Below, in pieces: positions 35,603 through 45,837 of a DNA stretch of 64,000 nucleotides. Within the stretch, counting starts at the first letter, position 1. Every line of letters begins with the position of its first letter. This DNA comes from Aphrocallistes beatrix (lineage: Eukaryota > Porifera > Hexactinellida > Sceptrulophora > Aphrocallistidae): positions 6,510,523 to 6,574,522 of the forward strand of contig OY725489.1 of NCBI GenBank assembly GCA_963281255.1, written 5' to 3'. The position numbers were made by a program, and so were the translations under genes. The notes below the pieces were generated by a model. It had not been told where the DNA came from. It made no database searches and saw only the letters and a list, made by a program, of their open reading frames with translations.

Positions 35603-35801
35603 AAATCATCATGTTAGATGATATATCATATGTAATAGGAACCAGAAACCTAGTAGTCTTAGATCATATGTTCTGATCAGGTTTCTATGTTCATGCCTCA
35701 GAATTTCACGGAGTGCCTCAAAATTTCACGCTAGTTGTGCATCCATGGTCCCTGTATACAAGTGCCTCAGAATTTCACGCGCCTCAGAATTTCACGCAAC
35801 A
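35603..35801. repeat. Ginger1 right terminal inverted repeat
   Basis: Inverse of 30969-31167. Lies upstream of the gene's first exon, so it probably also contains the promoter. Confidence 0.95.
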
Positions 35802-36088
35802 GTTCTAATCCAAGGCGAAAATGACAACTTAATATCTAGTAGTATGGGTGCACGTTCTAACTAGAATCGCTCATATCGTAAAATTGGTATATTGTGGCGG
35901 AAAAATCAACTTTATTATTTAGGCACATGAAACCATAGGTATGCTAAATAGAAGTTGTTTTATACATGAACCCACTTACTAGCTAAAATCGAAGTATACG
36001 CTATGATCATATAGGCCAGAATCCCTTGTGGTGGGGTTTTCGAGCCATAGGCACAACATTTTCCGAAAATGAGGGGAAAGAAATGATA

Positions 36089-37204
36089 CGAGGGTCACTC
36101 GATAAGTTTTGAGCCTGGAGTAGTTGCTTCCATTTGATTGTGTTGAACATTTCCTAGGATTATTTATTACCTATTATTACTTGTATCTTTGGCTTTGAGT
36201 TAGATTGGACAAGTTTCTAAAATATTATGCCACATATCATGGAGTGTCCTTGTGGACTCCAACACATTTGCAGGTCATTTCATTTGGAATTTTATTTATT
36301 CTCTATATGAAAAAATGATAGTTGGGAACAAACTTTTGATATTTCAATATTATCAATGATACGATATATTCACAATCCGTGGGGATTCTATGAATATCCT
36401 TACTATTAAAACTCGATTAATCTATATATATAGTATATATGTACGTATATACGTAGTATATATATCTCTGTAACGAATTGATTGAAGAAACTGCAGGTCA
36501 TACAAAGCTGATTTTTGGCATGTGGGAGTCTTTTGGCTATGGCTCCAGTAAGTTCTGAGCTCAGAGCAAAATGTCGACTCATCATGGAATTATGACGTCA
36601 TTGTCACATTTTTAAAAGTTAAGCAACACAGTTATTCGGGCATAACTCAGCCATTATAGGAGATAGAAGGCTGAAATTTTAATAGAATCTGTATACTAAC
36701 ATACCTCACATACAAAAAATGATGACTCATCACTTTGTTATGACGTCATCATCACGCATCAAAAATTTTAAAATTGACAAATTTGGTTATTTTTGAGTGC
36801 TATCGATTTTAACACTAAGATGTACATATTTAGAGATGTTATCTCCCTTATAATTAACCAATGTGTCCCCAAGCGACCGATGGGAGCCTCCGGCGGACAC
36901 AAAGTGTCCGCCAGCCGCGCGCAGCGGAAGCAAGCGAAGCGCGCTTGTCATATTTAAATTTCGTTTGCAAAACATAAATAAATGTTCAAAGATATCCGAA
37001 TTCAACACTTGTGTTTGCGTTTTCATATATGCTAATACAAAATATGCTAGACAATATCTTCATCACAATATTTTAGAAACTTGTCCGATTGAAATCAAAC
37101 TCAAAGTCAAAGATAATAATAGGTAGGTGAATAATCCTAGAAGTTTTCAACAAAATCAAACGGAAGCAACTGCTCCAGGCTCAAAACATCTTGAGTGATC
37201 CTCG
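36089..37204. mobile_element. Non-autonomous mariner containing a Helitron
   Basis: The ends are CGAGGGTCACTCGATAAG and the inverse of CGAGGATCACTCAAGATG. Similarity extends about 90 bp inward (GAGCCTGGAGTAGTTGCTTCC). Flanked by TA (36087-36088 and 37205-37206). Without the 551-bp Helitron it would be about 565 bp and has no transposase. The tips resemble those of the intact mariner at 2847. Confidence 0.88.
36397..36947 (+). mobile_element. Short Helitron family B, complete
   Basis: 551 bp from TCCTTACTATTAAAAC (after A) to AAGCGCGCTTG (before T). It has a 3' hairpin pair, GGCGGACACaaaGTGTCCGCC and CAAGCGaagcgCGCTTG. This is the cleanest single copy in the window. Confidence 0.93.
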
Positions 37205-37604
37205 TAGCAGTATAGTGCATATTCTTGAACTTCACACCAACGGAATATCCTTCAAGGCCAGGAGGTAAGTGAAAAGCCTCATTAACTAGGTGGTGTACTC
37301 TTCCTACACGGGGGGTAGACCATCCATTGCCAAAAAAAAAATTAGATTTATGGGGTTTGTGCTCTCCAATACATAGGAGTAATGCTAATAACTAAGATTC
37401 GGTATAAGTTAGAATTGGGAAATGTAAAATGGGCGAGGGAGTTGTCATTGGGAGTGTATTGGCCCTCTAGACTTAGCTTAATAATTCTCACTTTTTAGTT
37501 TTGAAGTTTTCAGAACTTTCCAGACAAGGAAATGATGATGATAACTTTGAATAGTTCGTATGAAAATGGACCATGGACGAATGTGGAAGCACATATTATA
37601 CTAA

Positions 37605-38027
37605 CATTCGCGCTTCGCTTGCATGCGCTGCGCGGCTAGCGGATACTTTGTATCCGCCAAAGGCGCCCTTTGGACATCTGGGGTCACAATGATTAATATA
37701 AGGGAGATAACATCTCTAGTAAATACGTCTGGTTAGTGATCATTATAAACGATATCACTCGAAAATTCACCAATGTTGTCAATTTTCGATTTTTGAGTAA
37801 TGAGACGTTACATAAGAGTGATGAGTCATCATTTTTTGATGAAAGTTATATCATATGTGAGAAATAATTGTATAAAAATTTCATCAAGATTTCAGCATTC
37901 TAAGACCTAAAATAGCTGAGTTATAACCGAAAACTGAAACTTCTAATTATTAAAAAGTGACAATGACGTCATAATTCCATGATGAGTCGACATTTTGGTC
38001 TGAGGTCAGAACTTAGTGGAGCCATAG
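37605..38027 (-). mobile_element. Helitron family B, left half of a head-to-head pair
   Basis: The 3' region (CGCGCTTCGCTTGCATGCGCTG) is at the left; the body runs to GTGGAGCCATAGC at about 38027. The 5' end is missing. Diverged from other copies. Confidence 0.75.
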
Positions 38028-38029
38028 CG

Positions 38030-38481
38030 ATATGAATTGATCAAAGAAACTGCCAGGTACAGAAAGTTGATTTTTGGCTATGGCTCGACTAAGTTCTGAC
38101 CTCAGACGAAAATGTCGACTCATCATGGAATTATGACGTCGTTCTCACTTTTTTAAAAATAATAAATTTTAGTTTTTCGACTACTGCTCAGCCTTAGGTG
38201 ACAGAAGGCTGAAATTTTAATAAAATGTGTATATTAATAAATCTCAGATATAATACAACTATCATCAAAAAAATGATGACAAATCACTCTGTCATGACGT
38301 CATGTATAAATCAAACATTTAAAAACTGACAAATTTGGTGATTTTTCGTGCGATATCCATTATAACATTTGGACAGACGTATTTAGAGATCTTATATCCC
38401 TTATATTTAATCAACGGTGGCCACAGGCGCCCTTTGTCGCCTCTGGAGGACACAGTGTCCACCATCCACGCAGCGGGCTTG
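38030..38481 (+). mobile_element. Helitron family B, right half of a head-to-head pair
   Basis: Starts inside the element at GATATGAATTGATCAAAG and ends AGCGGGCTTG at 38481 before T. With 37605-38027 it makes a large imperfect palindrome joined at the lost 5' ends. Confidence 0.75.
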
Positions 38482-38769
38482 TTTACTAAATTTTGGCTGC
38501 AAAATCAACACTTTCACACAAGTTTTGCTAAATTCAAATGATTCAATAAAATATAAAGTTGTATACATTGTGCATAATAATGGTAAACCCAATGTTGAAG
38601 GAGAAGTATAGTGAATCATGCATTTTAAAACCATCTTACCTGCGGTAGATTATCAATGGCTAGAGCTGAAACGAATATACCGATAATTCGGATATTCGTT
38701 TGCGTTATTTGGATAATGTTACAATAAACTACAAAAATCCCACTTTTTATATAACACAATAAATAGCAA

Positions 38770-40320
38770 GATTACTGACATGTCAAATGATATTGAAGCT
38801 AATGTCCTGGAGAAACTCAAAGACAGCAAATTTGCACTTTAACCTGATGAATTTACCGTTATTAGTGGCAAAGTAAAATAAATTTATCTTAAGGTTGGCC
38901 TTTCCTATAATAGCTAACTTTTCACTTTTTCAACCGATTCATTTAATTTTTTCAGTGCAGATTTGAATCGCAGAGTTATCTGCAAAACTGCATTAATAAT
39001 TGAAATAATTAAAGAGATAAAAATTTTAAAAAAAATTTGGTCATTTTACAAGTAAGAAATCGGAAACAATATGCTTACAATCCACTAGAAACTTTTCAAA
39101 TTCATCCATAAAACGATGATCTAACTAATGAACAGACAGATTTTTGAAATTTTGAAAATTGTTAAAAATTCAAACCAAAACACCCGAGGAATTTTATTTT
39201 CAGTAATTTTGACACTATTTTTTTCTTAATTCTCTTTTTATTTGTATTATCAAAATTCTGTCTGTTCATTATGTTGTACTCTTCAAGATCTATCACAAAC
39301 CGTTAAGTTTTCCCCCTTTAGTTATCCTAAAATGGTTAAAAAGGACTTTTGGCAAATTTTTGATAAAAAACAAAATGCCCATAGGAAAGGCCAACCTTAA
39401 AGAAAATGTGTAGGAATTTGTACCGATGGTGCACATCCGATGACCGGATCCTAAAATGATTTGCATCACTAGTGAAACAAAAGAATCTAAGTGTAGTCAT
39501 TCTACACAATGTTTTCTACATCAGGAATCACTAATTGCAAAACGATTGGAGATCATATGAAAACAATTTTGAATCAAGCTTTAAAAATGTTTAACTACGT
39601 CAAACAAAGACCACAAAATTCATGGAATCAGCACATCTAGTAAACCTCATTCTGCATACGAAAGTCCGATGGCTCTCAAGTGGTTGCGTATTTATGAGCT
39701 TAGAGAGGAATTACTCATTTTTTTCAATCAAAAAATTTATTCGAGTTTTCTGAATCACTTAGAGATGGATCATGGTGTGCTGTAAATTAGAATACCTAGC
39801 AGATATATTCCAACAATTGAACGAAGTCAACACTAACATGCAAGGAAGAACAGAAAATGTACCTACAAACTTTGTTCATTTCAAAAGAAACTTGGAATAT
39901 GAAAAACATGTGCCTCAAATGGAAATCTAGAGATGTTTCCTCTAGTTTTTGACACAAAATGGCATGAAATTCTTTTGGAACACTTGACTTTTTACAGGAA
40001 AAAATTGAGTACTACTTTCCTGGATTATTAGTAGAGGACTATGATTAAGTCAGATATCCATTTTTAGAAGTAATATCAAAACAACAATTGACACTAAAAG
40101 AACAAGAAGATCTAACAGATATTCTTCATGAAAGGACAATGAGGTTGAAACATTACGAGCTTTAACTGGATTAGTGTTGAAAGTGAATACACTTCCATTG
40201 CACAATGTGCCGTGAAAAATTTGATGCTTTTCTCAAATCTTTCATTATATAGACAATTTATACAGAAGCATCGTGACCTGATTCGCGATCTTCGCAGCGT
40301 GCCAGGACACATTTGTATTC
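38770..40320 (+). pseudogene. Decayed hAT transposase (SCAND3/ZBED type)
   Basis: Recognisable fragments in order: LEKLKDSKFAL (about 38811-38842), CTDGAHPM (about 39420), HMKTILNQALKMFNYVKQRP (about 39556-39613), LEYLADIFQQLNEVNTNMQGR (about 39790-39850), YPFLEV...LTLKEQEDLTDIL (about 40057-40130) and FWISVESEYTSIAQCAVKNLM (about 40167-40230). Frameshifts and stops are frequent. The TTAA element at 38889-39400 splits the first two fragments. It is more diverged than the open hAT at 41942 and belongs to a different lineage of the same group. Confidence 0.75.
38889..39400. mobile_element. TTAA-flanked non-autonomous element, family K, copy 3
   Basis: Outer TTAA at both ends; ends GGTTGGCCTTTCCTAT and inverse. 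An internally shorter version (body 504 bp) of the copy at 21877, lacking the fold-back. Confidence 0.88.
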
Positions 40321-41040
40321 ACCAAACTCACCATATAAAACACAGTTCTATGTCTCAGACTCGAAAAATATTTTTAATCATTGAAAATATTCGAGTAACG
40401 ATCTCTAAAGACGATAATAACTAAGAATGTTTGAGTATAAGAAATTATATACACAATGAAGCTTGTAACAGAATCTATTGGTCACCCGGTATGTTAACAC
40501 TGAAAGTTTACACATCAATTTGTCGAAAGGTGTAAAATAAGTGAAATAACACGCAAAAATAGCGCTAATCAAAATAAAGGATGTAACATAATTTAAACAT
40601 ATTAGATAATATATTGAGTAAATTGATTTCGGAATTTCGAAAATCTTTACGGAACATATCGATAAAATAAAATTTGGATTCTCCCTCGATCCAACTAAAA
40701 CAAAATATTAATAATGTAATTGAGAAATACGTCTACCATTTCCCAACGAGCGAACCTTATTAAGTAAGGATCATCATGTCTAAATTACTGTTTGGATGAT
40801 ACAATTTAAGGTTCTCCAAAGTGGAGCCAATTTGGGCTCATTGGACGCTCTGAGCAATATTTGTTTTTTAGTTACAGTTTTTTTTATCAGCAATTCGTTT
40901 TATGAGATCACTAAAACTCTCAATAAAGAAATTTTCTTCCAGAGTATATCTGAAAATACTTTTGGGTTGAGCTAAATCATCAAAATGACACGTTTCTGCT
41001 CGTTTTGAAATACCAAGTGTTCTAATTTTATTATATAATT
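40321..41040. other. No gene seen
   Basis: AT-rich sequence between the dead hAT and the recombinase remnant. No supported feature. Confidence 0.4.
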
Positions 41041-41656
41041 TTAGGAAACATTGGAATCCACATATTTCGCTTTTAACCTGTGTAAAACAGGACGAAATAA
41101 AACACTAGATTCAAGATCATCTTCATTAGCAAGTGGATTTTTCTGCATTTTTTCCAGTTGTAAGAAGGCGCAGAGCAGACCGAAATGCCCATTATGCAAT
41201 ATATAGTATTTGTCATGTGCCTTCCTGCTGTGGCCCATCAATTGAGCAATCCTCTCACTCAGAGCAGGATTTGTTTCGCGGTAAGTGGCTGCAGCTCTTC
41301 TAAAATCAGTCACTGATTCCTCTGTAAGAAATACCCATATCCAAAAGCCCTCTCCTTACGATAGGCGTAACTAACGGACTTGAAATCCTGCCCCTCGCGA
41401 AAGTCTGAAAGATAGGACTAGCATCAGACAATAAACTTGGATCTGAAAATTAAATCGGAAGTTTTGGAAGAACAGCTTCTGTGAATATTGTTAATGCTCT
41501 AAAAATATTGGAAGGCACAAATATTTTAGCGGGTTGATGACTGCCTGTTTTGTGTTCTGATACCATAATAAAATTATATCCCGAAACTTTTTGGGTCTTA
41601 GCAATTTTAATTTCATCAATTGTCATACCCGAAATTATCCCGGAACGCTGTGCCAT
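41041..41656 (-). pseudogene. Tyrosine recombinase remnant, Crypton type
   Basis: The C-terminal half of a tyrosine recombinase. A catalytic-Arg region lies at the start (AQRSGIISGMTIDEI, then EHKTGSHQPAKIFV). The end has FRRAAATYRETNP and LMGHSRKAHDKYYILHN, which carry the His and the nucleophile Tyr of this fold. One in-frame TAA (41448-41450) interrupts it. A frame change near 41320 may be a frameshift or an intron (an AG acceptor TTTCTTACAG is there). Animal proteins of this shape are Crypton elements or genes derived from them. The N-terminal DNA-binding half is not visible; the hAT at 41768 sits just upstream of the coding start. Confidence 0.65.
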
Positions 41657-41767
41657 AGCATTCTATATACTAAGGCAATGGCACTCACGAAAAAATTGGT
41701 ACCATGGATTGGTTAAATACTTCAATCCTAAAACCGCTAATTAAATAACTGTTATTATCAACTACAT

Positions 41768-44124
41768 CAGCGGTTCTCAAACATTTCCTCATTGTGTACC
41801 CTTAAAGCAGGATTTTATGCGGCTCGTACCCCTTCAAATGGATCACAACCTTACTTTATAAATATTATGTTTACAATCCCTTTAACCCAGTTGTGCAGAA
41901 TATACTTGTTTTATTAATATAGAAATATAGCGCAAAATGAATTAATGGGATGGATGTGCTTGCATTTTGCGCACTAGGTTATCAATTCGTGGTACAGTTT
42001 TCGTAAGGGCCAGACGGAGATCATCTTCGACTGCCATCCGCGCTCGAAATTTGTTCTTGATTAGAAAGAGCGAAGAAAATCCTTGCTCACAGAGATAAGT
42101 GCTGGGAAACATTAATAAGGGTTTTACAGCTATTTTTGCCACGTTGGGATACATCACGCTCATTTCGCACCAAAACTTGGTGAGTGAGAGTGTTTCGAAT
42201 TTATCTCTGGCATTGGAATCGTTTATTAGTTCAACAAATTCTTCTTGGAGTATGTCAGGTATCGAAGTTACATCCAAGATAAATGGATTTCGAATCATTT
42301 TCATGTCCGAATCGCTCAGATCTGGGAAGTAATCCTGAAGTTCATTGCGTAATGCGGATAGATGAGCCTTTACTAGAGCACATATACTCTGATCTGTAGT
42401 ATCTCCAAGAGCTGCTGACAAGTTTTCAAAGAAATCTAACTTTCCAACGCTTACTTTAGCTTCCCAGAGTTCTAGTTTCATAAGAAATGCCCGAATCCTG
42501 TCCACAAAATCAATTATGGTAGTAAACCGTCCTTGGAGTGACTTGTTGAGCAAGTTGATACGCGTGAAAATGTCAGTTAGCCATTCTTTATCTGAGAGTT
42601 TATTGGAAAATAACTTTGACTTCTCTTTCCCATCGCGTTCAAAGAATTCAAGCAATTGGTTTTTCATTGAACTTACTCGAGAGAGCATGTTCCCGCGTGA
42701 CAGCCAACGAACTTCAGTATAGAAGAGTAAATTTTCATGGTCACTATCTATTTCTTGGCACAATAGGCGGAACATACGTGTATTCAAAGCACTGGACTTG
42801 ATAAAATTGACCATGGTTACAATATCGTCAAGAACAAGTTTTAGATGTGATGGAAGTGTTTTAGATGCAAGAGCATATCGATGTATCATACAATGATTGT
42901 GTTTCGAGACTGGATTGACTCTCTTTACTCGAGCTCGAAATCCTGAATGAATCCCTAGCATAGCAGGTGCACCATCTGTTGTGCAAGCAGAAACGTTCTT
43001 CCAGGATAGTCTCATCTTTTCGAAATAATCAGAGACCTGCTGAAAGATATCTTCTCCTTTCGTAGATGTCTCCAGGCACTGACAAAATAGGAACTCTTCC
43101 TTAAAGTCCCCATATTTAATGTACCGTGCAAATACCAGTAGCTGTGCACAACTAGAAACATCAGTTGACTCATCAAGTTGAATTGAAAAAGTGTTCAAAG
43201 GAGCTCCCAGAATCTCAGCAACTATCTGCTGCTCAACGTCATCTGCCATATCTCTAATCCTGCGCTTAATGGTGTCGTTGGAGAACAGTAGAGAAACGAG
43301 TTTCTTTTCAGCACTATCTCCCAGAACGCAATGCACGATGTCCTTGCAACAGGGGAGTATAAGGTTCTCTGTAATAGTATGCGGTTTCTTCGCCTGAGCG
43401 ATTCGCAAAACCACCATGTACGATGCACGAACGCCCGCCTGAGTCTGTTGACTGAATTGCCCTCCATGATCGAGACGGATTCGCTTTACTCCGACCTCTT
43501 TGTGCTTAAAGAAATCGATATCTTTAGTTGCAAGATCAGGGTGGCATCCGCTTAAATGGCGTTTTAGAAAACTTGGTTTCATCGAGCTCTCAGATAACAC
43601 CTTACAACAAACTACACATTGTGGTAGTTCCTGCCCCTCTTTAAGTATGAATGTAAATCCGTACTTGATATAATCCTCATTATACTTCCGTTTCTTAGCA
43701 GATTCCATAATAATTTTGTTAAAGCGTAAATTGTCAAGGTCACAAACGAATACTGGTTCAATCAAGTATTTACGTTTTATACTTTGAAAGAATACTTCTA
43801 TACACGGGTAGATGTGATATGCAAATTGACATGGGGTAACACATAGGTATGTAGAGATAATGGAATCCTTAATAGCATAACCACAAACAATAGCACAGGT
43901 GATAACTAATAATTATAATTATTGAAGAAACCATTGCAACCGATATATTTTAACTAAGTATACTAATATCAATTTACTTTGTAAGTGCTGGTCTGTTGGG
44001 ATGCTGGAGTGGGGCGAAATTTATTATAACCGAATTGATATTATTGTGTTAAACATCGGCGTACCCCTATAAAAAGTGTTGACGTACCCCCAGGGGTACG
44101 CGTACCCCAGTTTGAGAACCCCTG
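41768..44124 (-). mobile_element. Complete hAT transposon
   Basis: 2357 bp flanked by a perfect 8-bp duplication AACTACAT (41760-41767 and 44125-44132). Ends CAGCGGTTCTCAAAC and CAGGGGTTCTCAAAC, then GTACCCC-rich subterminal blocks on both sides. It contains one open transposase gene. Confidence 0.95.
41942..43708 (-). CDS. hAT transposase, SCAND3/ZBED-like, open
   Basis: 588 residues from MESAKKRKYN, the family-type start; an upstream in-frame ATG at 43765 would add 19 residues. A BED-type zinc finger lies at residues 31-56 (C31, C34, H51, H56). The RNase H-like catalytic core shows LDESTD (about residue 180), CTTDGAPAMLG (about 250) and HCMIHRYALASKTLP. The C-terminal hAT dimerisation block includes FPSTYLCEQGFSSL and NKFRARM. 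Length and motif order match intact members, and no stop or frameshift is seen. It would excise and insert elements with CAGNGGTTCTC ends and 8-bp target duplications. Movement is plausible but unproven. Confidence 0.92.
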   Translation of the reverse strand: MESAKKRKYNEDYIKYGFTFILKEGQELPQCVVCCKVLSESSMKPSFLKRHLSGCHPDLATKDIDFFKHKEVGVKRIRLDHGGQFSQQTQAGVRASYMVVLRIAQAKKPHTITENLILPCCKDIVHCVLGDSAEKKLVSLLFSNDTIKRRIRDMADDVEQQIVAEILGAPLNTFSIQLDESTDVSSCAQLLVFARYIKYGDFKEEFLFCQCLETSTKGEDIFQQVSDYFEKMRLSWKNVSACTTDGAPAMLGIHSGFRARVKRVNPVSKHNHCMIHRYALASKTLPSHLKLVLDDIVTMVNFIKSSALNTRMFRLLCQEIDSDHENLLFYTEVRWLSRGNMLSRVSSMKNQLLEFFERDGKEKSKLFSNKLSDKEWLTDIFTRINLLNKSLQGRFTTIIDFVDRIRAFLMKLELWEAKVSVGKLDFFENLSAALGDTTDQSICALVKAHLSALRNELQDYFPDLSDSDMKMIRNPFILDVTSIPDILQEEFVELINDSNARDKFETLSLTKFWCEMSVMYPNVAKIAVKPLLMFPSTYLCEQGFSSLFLIKNKFRARMAVEDDLRLALTKTVPRIDNLVRKMQAHPSH

Positions 44125-44314
44125 AACTACATAATGATCTCATATTGTGAGTTCATGGTTGTTTAAATATTCATTTTGAAAATATTATTTAACCACAATA
44201 TTTAATTTACTTCACATACAACACTAGTGTATTATTTTGCTGCATATTATTTCTATTACTCATTTATAATACCTCACTTGACAACACTAATTGCATAAAT
44301 CATTATTTGGACGA

Positions 44315-44469
44315 GATGTCTTGTCTCGCGCCTGACTCTACTTCCAATTACAGAGGAGTAGAACACTTCATGAAGTTTTTCAATTTCCTAAAGATGGTGC
44401 TCTTCGTGAAAATGGTATTGAGCCATTCTAAGAAGTGTGAATACTACCAGAACAACAAGATCCCAAGGG
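44315..44469 (+). pseudogene. Possible THAP-domain exon remnant
   Basis: SNYRGVEHFMKFF followed, one frame over, by FPKDGALRENGIEPF, then CEYYQNNKIPR and a GTGAGT donor at about 44469. The order CxxxxCxSNYR, FPKD..LR, W/G-I resembles the C2CH THAP zinc finger used by P-element and other transposases. Short and frameshifted, so tentative. Confidence 0.35.
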
Positions 44470-44957
44470 TGAGTGATTTCTTTAGTAATGTAGTTAATTA
44501 TTCTAGAATCATGCATATACATACTCAATTTGGGTAGAAACAATTGACTGAATTTAAAAGACTTATAAAAAGTGTTGCCTTCCCCAAATTTAGTAAATGC
44601 AATCCTCGTTACTACAAAAACGTGGGCATAAGTACCTTTTTTTAATTTCGGATAAGTGCAATTTGTCTAAACGTGCTCCAAATTATTATCGGAATTATCT
44701 AAACGTGCTCCAAATTAACATCGGCACATTTCGCCTTTCCAACCTGACATGCCTGCTGGTTGTCAGGTTGGAAAGGTCTTGGAAAGGCCCTTAAGATTTT
44801 CCATTAGTCAACTTCAGCCGAACTGTTAGCTTATATCATCAATAAGAACAGTGCAGTGTAGACCAGAACTAAACTGTTGAGTTCTTGAAATTCGTTAATG
44901 ATGTTTAGAAATGTTCAATGCGAATTGGGTAGGGAAGAATAGTCGTTTAACGACGAT

Positions 44958-45110
44958 CATAGGCGTAACTATTTTGATTTTTTCACGGTTAGCTGGGGTG
45001 GTGAGATTTGTAAACATATATCAAACTAATGTGGCATGCCACCCCAAGTCAACATAACATTTAGGTTTGGGTGGCACGCTACTCCTGCCACCCATGGAGT
45101 TACGTCTATG
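44958..45110. mobile_element. Miniature hAT-type element, 153 bp
   Basis: Ends CATAGGCGTAACT and CATAGACGTAACT (inverse), flanking 8-mers ACGACGAT and ACAACGAT (7 of 8). The interior contains an inverted GGGTGGCA/TGCCACCC pair. Its tips start like the CATAGGCGTCG family. Confidence 0.85.
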
Positions 45111-45444
45111 ACAACGATGTATCTGCACCTTCAACAGAAATTTAAAAGATTTATTATGGCCCTTCCCGTACTAATATTATTCATTTGGCATGTGCTACTA
45201 TGGAACTAGAATATTGTACACTTCTAATAAAGTTAAGACCTATATATAATGCACTAGTATTGAAACAAGAGAATAGTAAACTGGCTAAATTCAAGAACTA
45301 TTTTAATATATTCTTTGTTTATTTAGTCAACTTCACAGACTGTAGAAGTTCGGAATGTGTGACTATATTCTATTAAAACTCCGGAGTGTGATTGTTCCTT
45401 AGTACCTTGCAGAAATATATCGTTCCCTTATGATGCCTCAAGTC

Positions 45445-45822
45445 TCAGGTCGGTCAAGTCAAGTCAAGTCTGTCCCTCAAGCTAAGTCAAGTCTGTCCCT
45501 CAAGCTATGTCAAGTCTATCCCTCAAGCTAAGTCAAGTCTCTTTCAAGCTAAGTCAAGTCTATCTCTCAAGCTAAGTCAAGTCTGTCCCTCAAGCTAAGT
45601 CAAGTATGTCCCTCAAGCTAAGTCAAGTATGTCCCTCAAGCTAAGTCAAGTCTGTCCCTCAAGCTAAGTCAAGTCTATCCCTCAAACTAAGTCATGTCTA
45701 TCTCTCAAGCTAAGTCAAGTCTGTCCCTCAAGCTAAGTCAAGTATGTCCCTCAAGCTAAGTCAAGTATGTCCCTCAAGCTAAGTCAAGTATGTCCCTCAA
45801 GCTAAGTCAAGTCTGTCCCTCA
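45445..45822. repeat. 23-bp tandem repeat, about 16 copies
   Basis: Unit GTCAAGTCTGTCCCTCAAGC plus TAA, with C/T/A variants at CTGTCC (TATGTCC, TATCTCT). One shorter unit lies near 45537. It directly precedes the pol tail at 45838. Confidence 0.95.
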
Positions 45823-45837
45823 ATTGAAGATCTTCGA

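Larger units (their letters stand above)
30969..35801 (-). mobile_element. Complete Ginger1 DNA transposon
   Basis: 4833 bp with terminal inverted repeats of about 199 bp (30969-31167 and 35603-35801), beginning TGTTGCGTGAAATTCTGAGG. Only a handful of differences separate the arms. A 4-bp target duplication GTTC lies at 30965-30968 and 35802-35805. TG...CA ends, long TIRs, 4-bp TSD and a gypsy-type integrase with OTU tail are the described hallmarks of Ginger1, though the known target preference is CCGG/CCGT rather than GTTC. The TIR holds four repeats of GTGAAATTCTGAGGC-like units. Confidence 0.93.

Noticed and set aside
45445-45822. CRISPR-like array
   Set aside because: Units are contiguous 23-bp repeats without unique spacers, in a eukaryotic genome.
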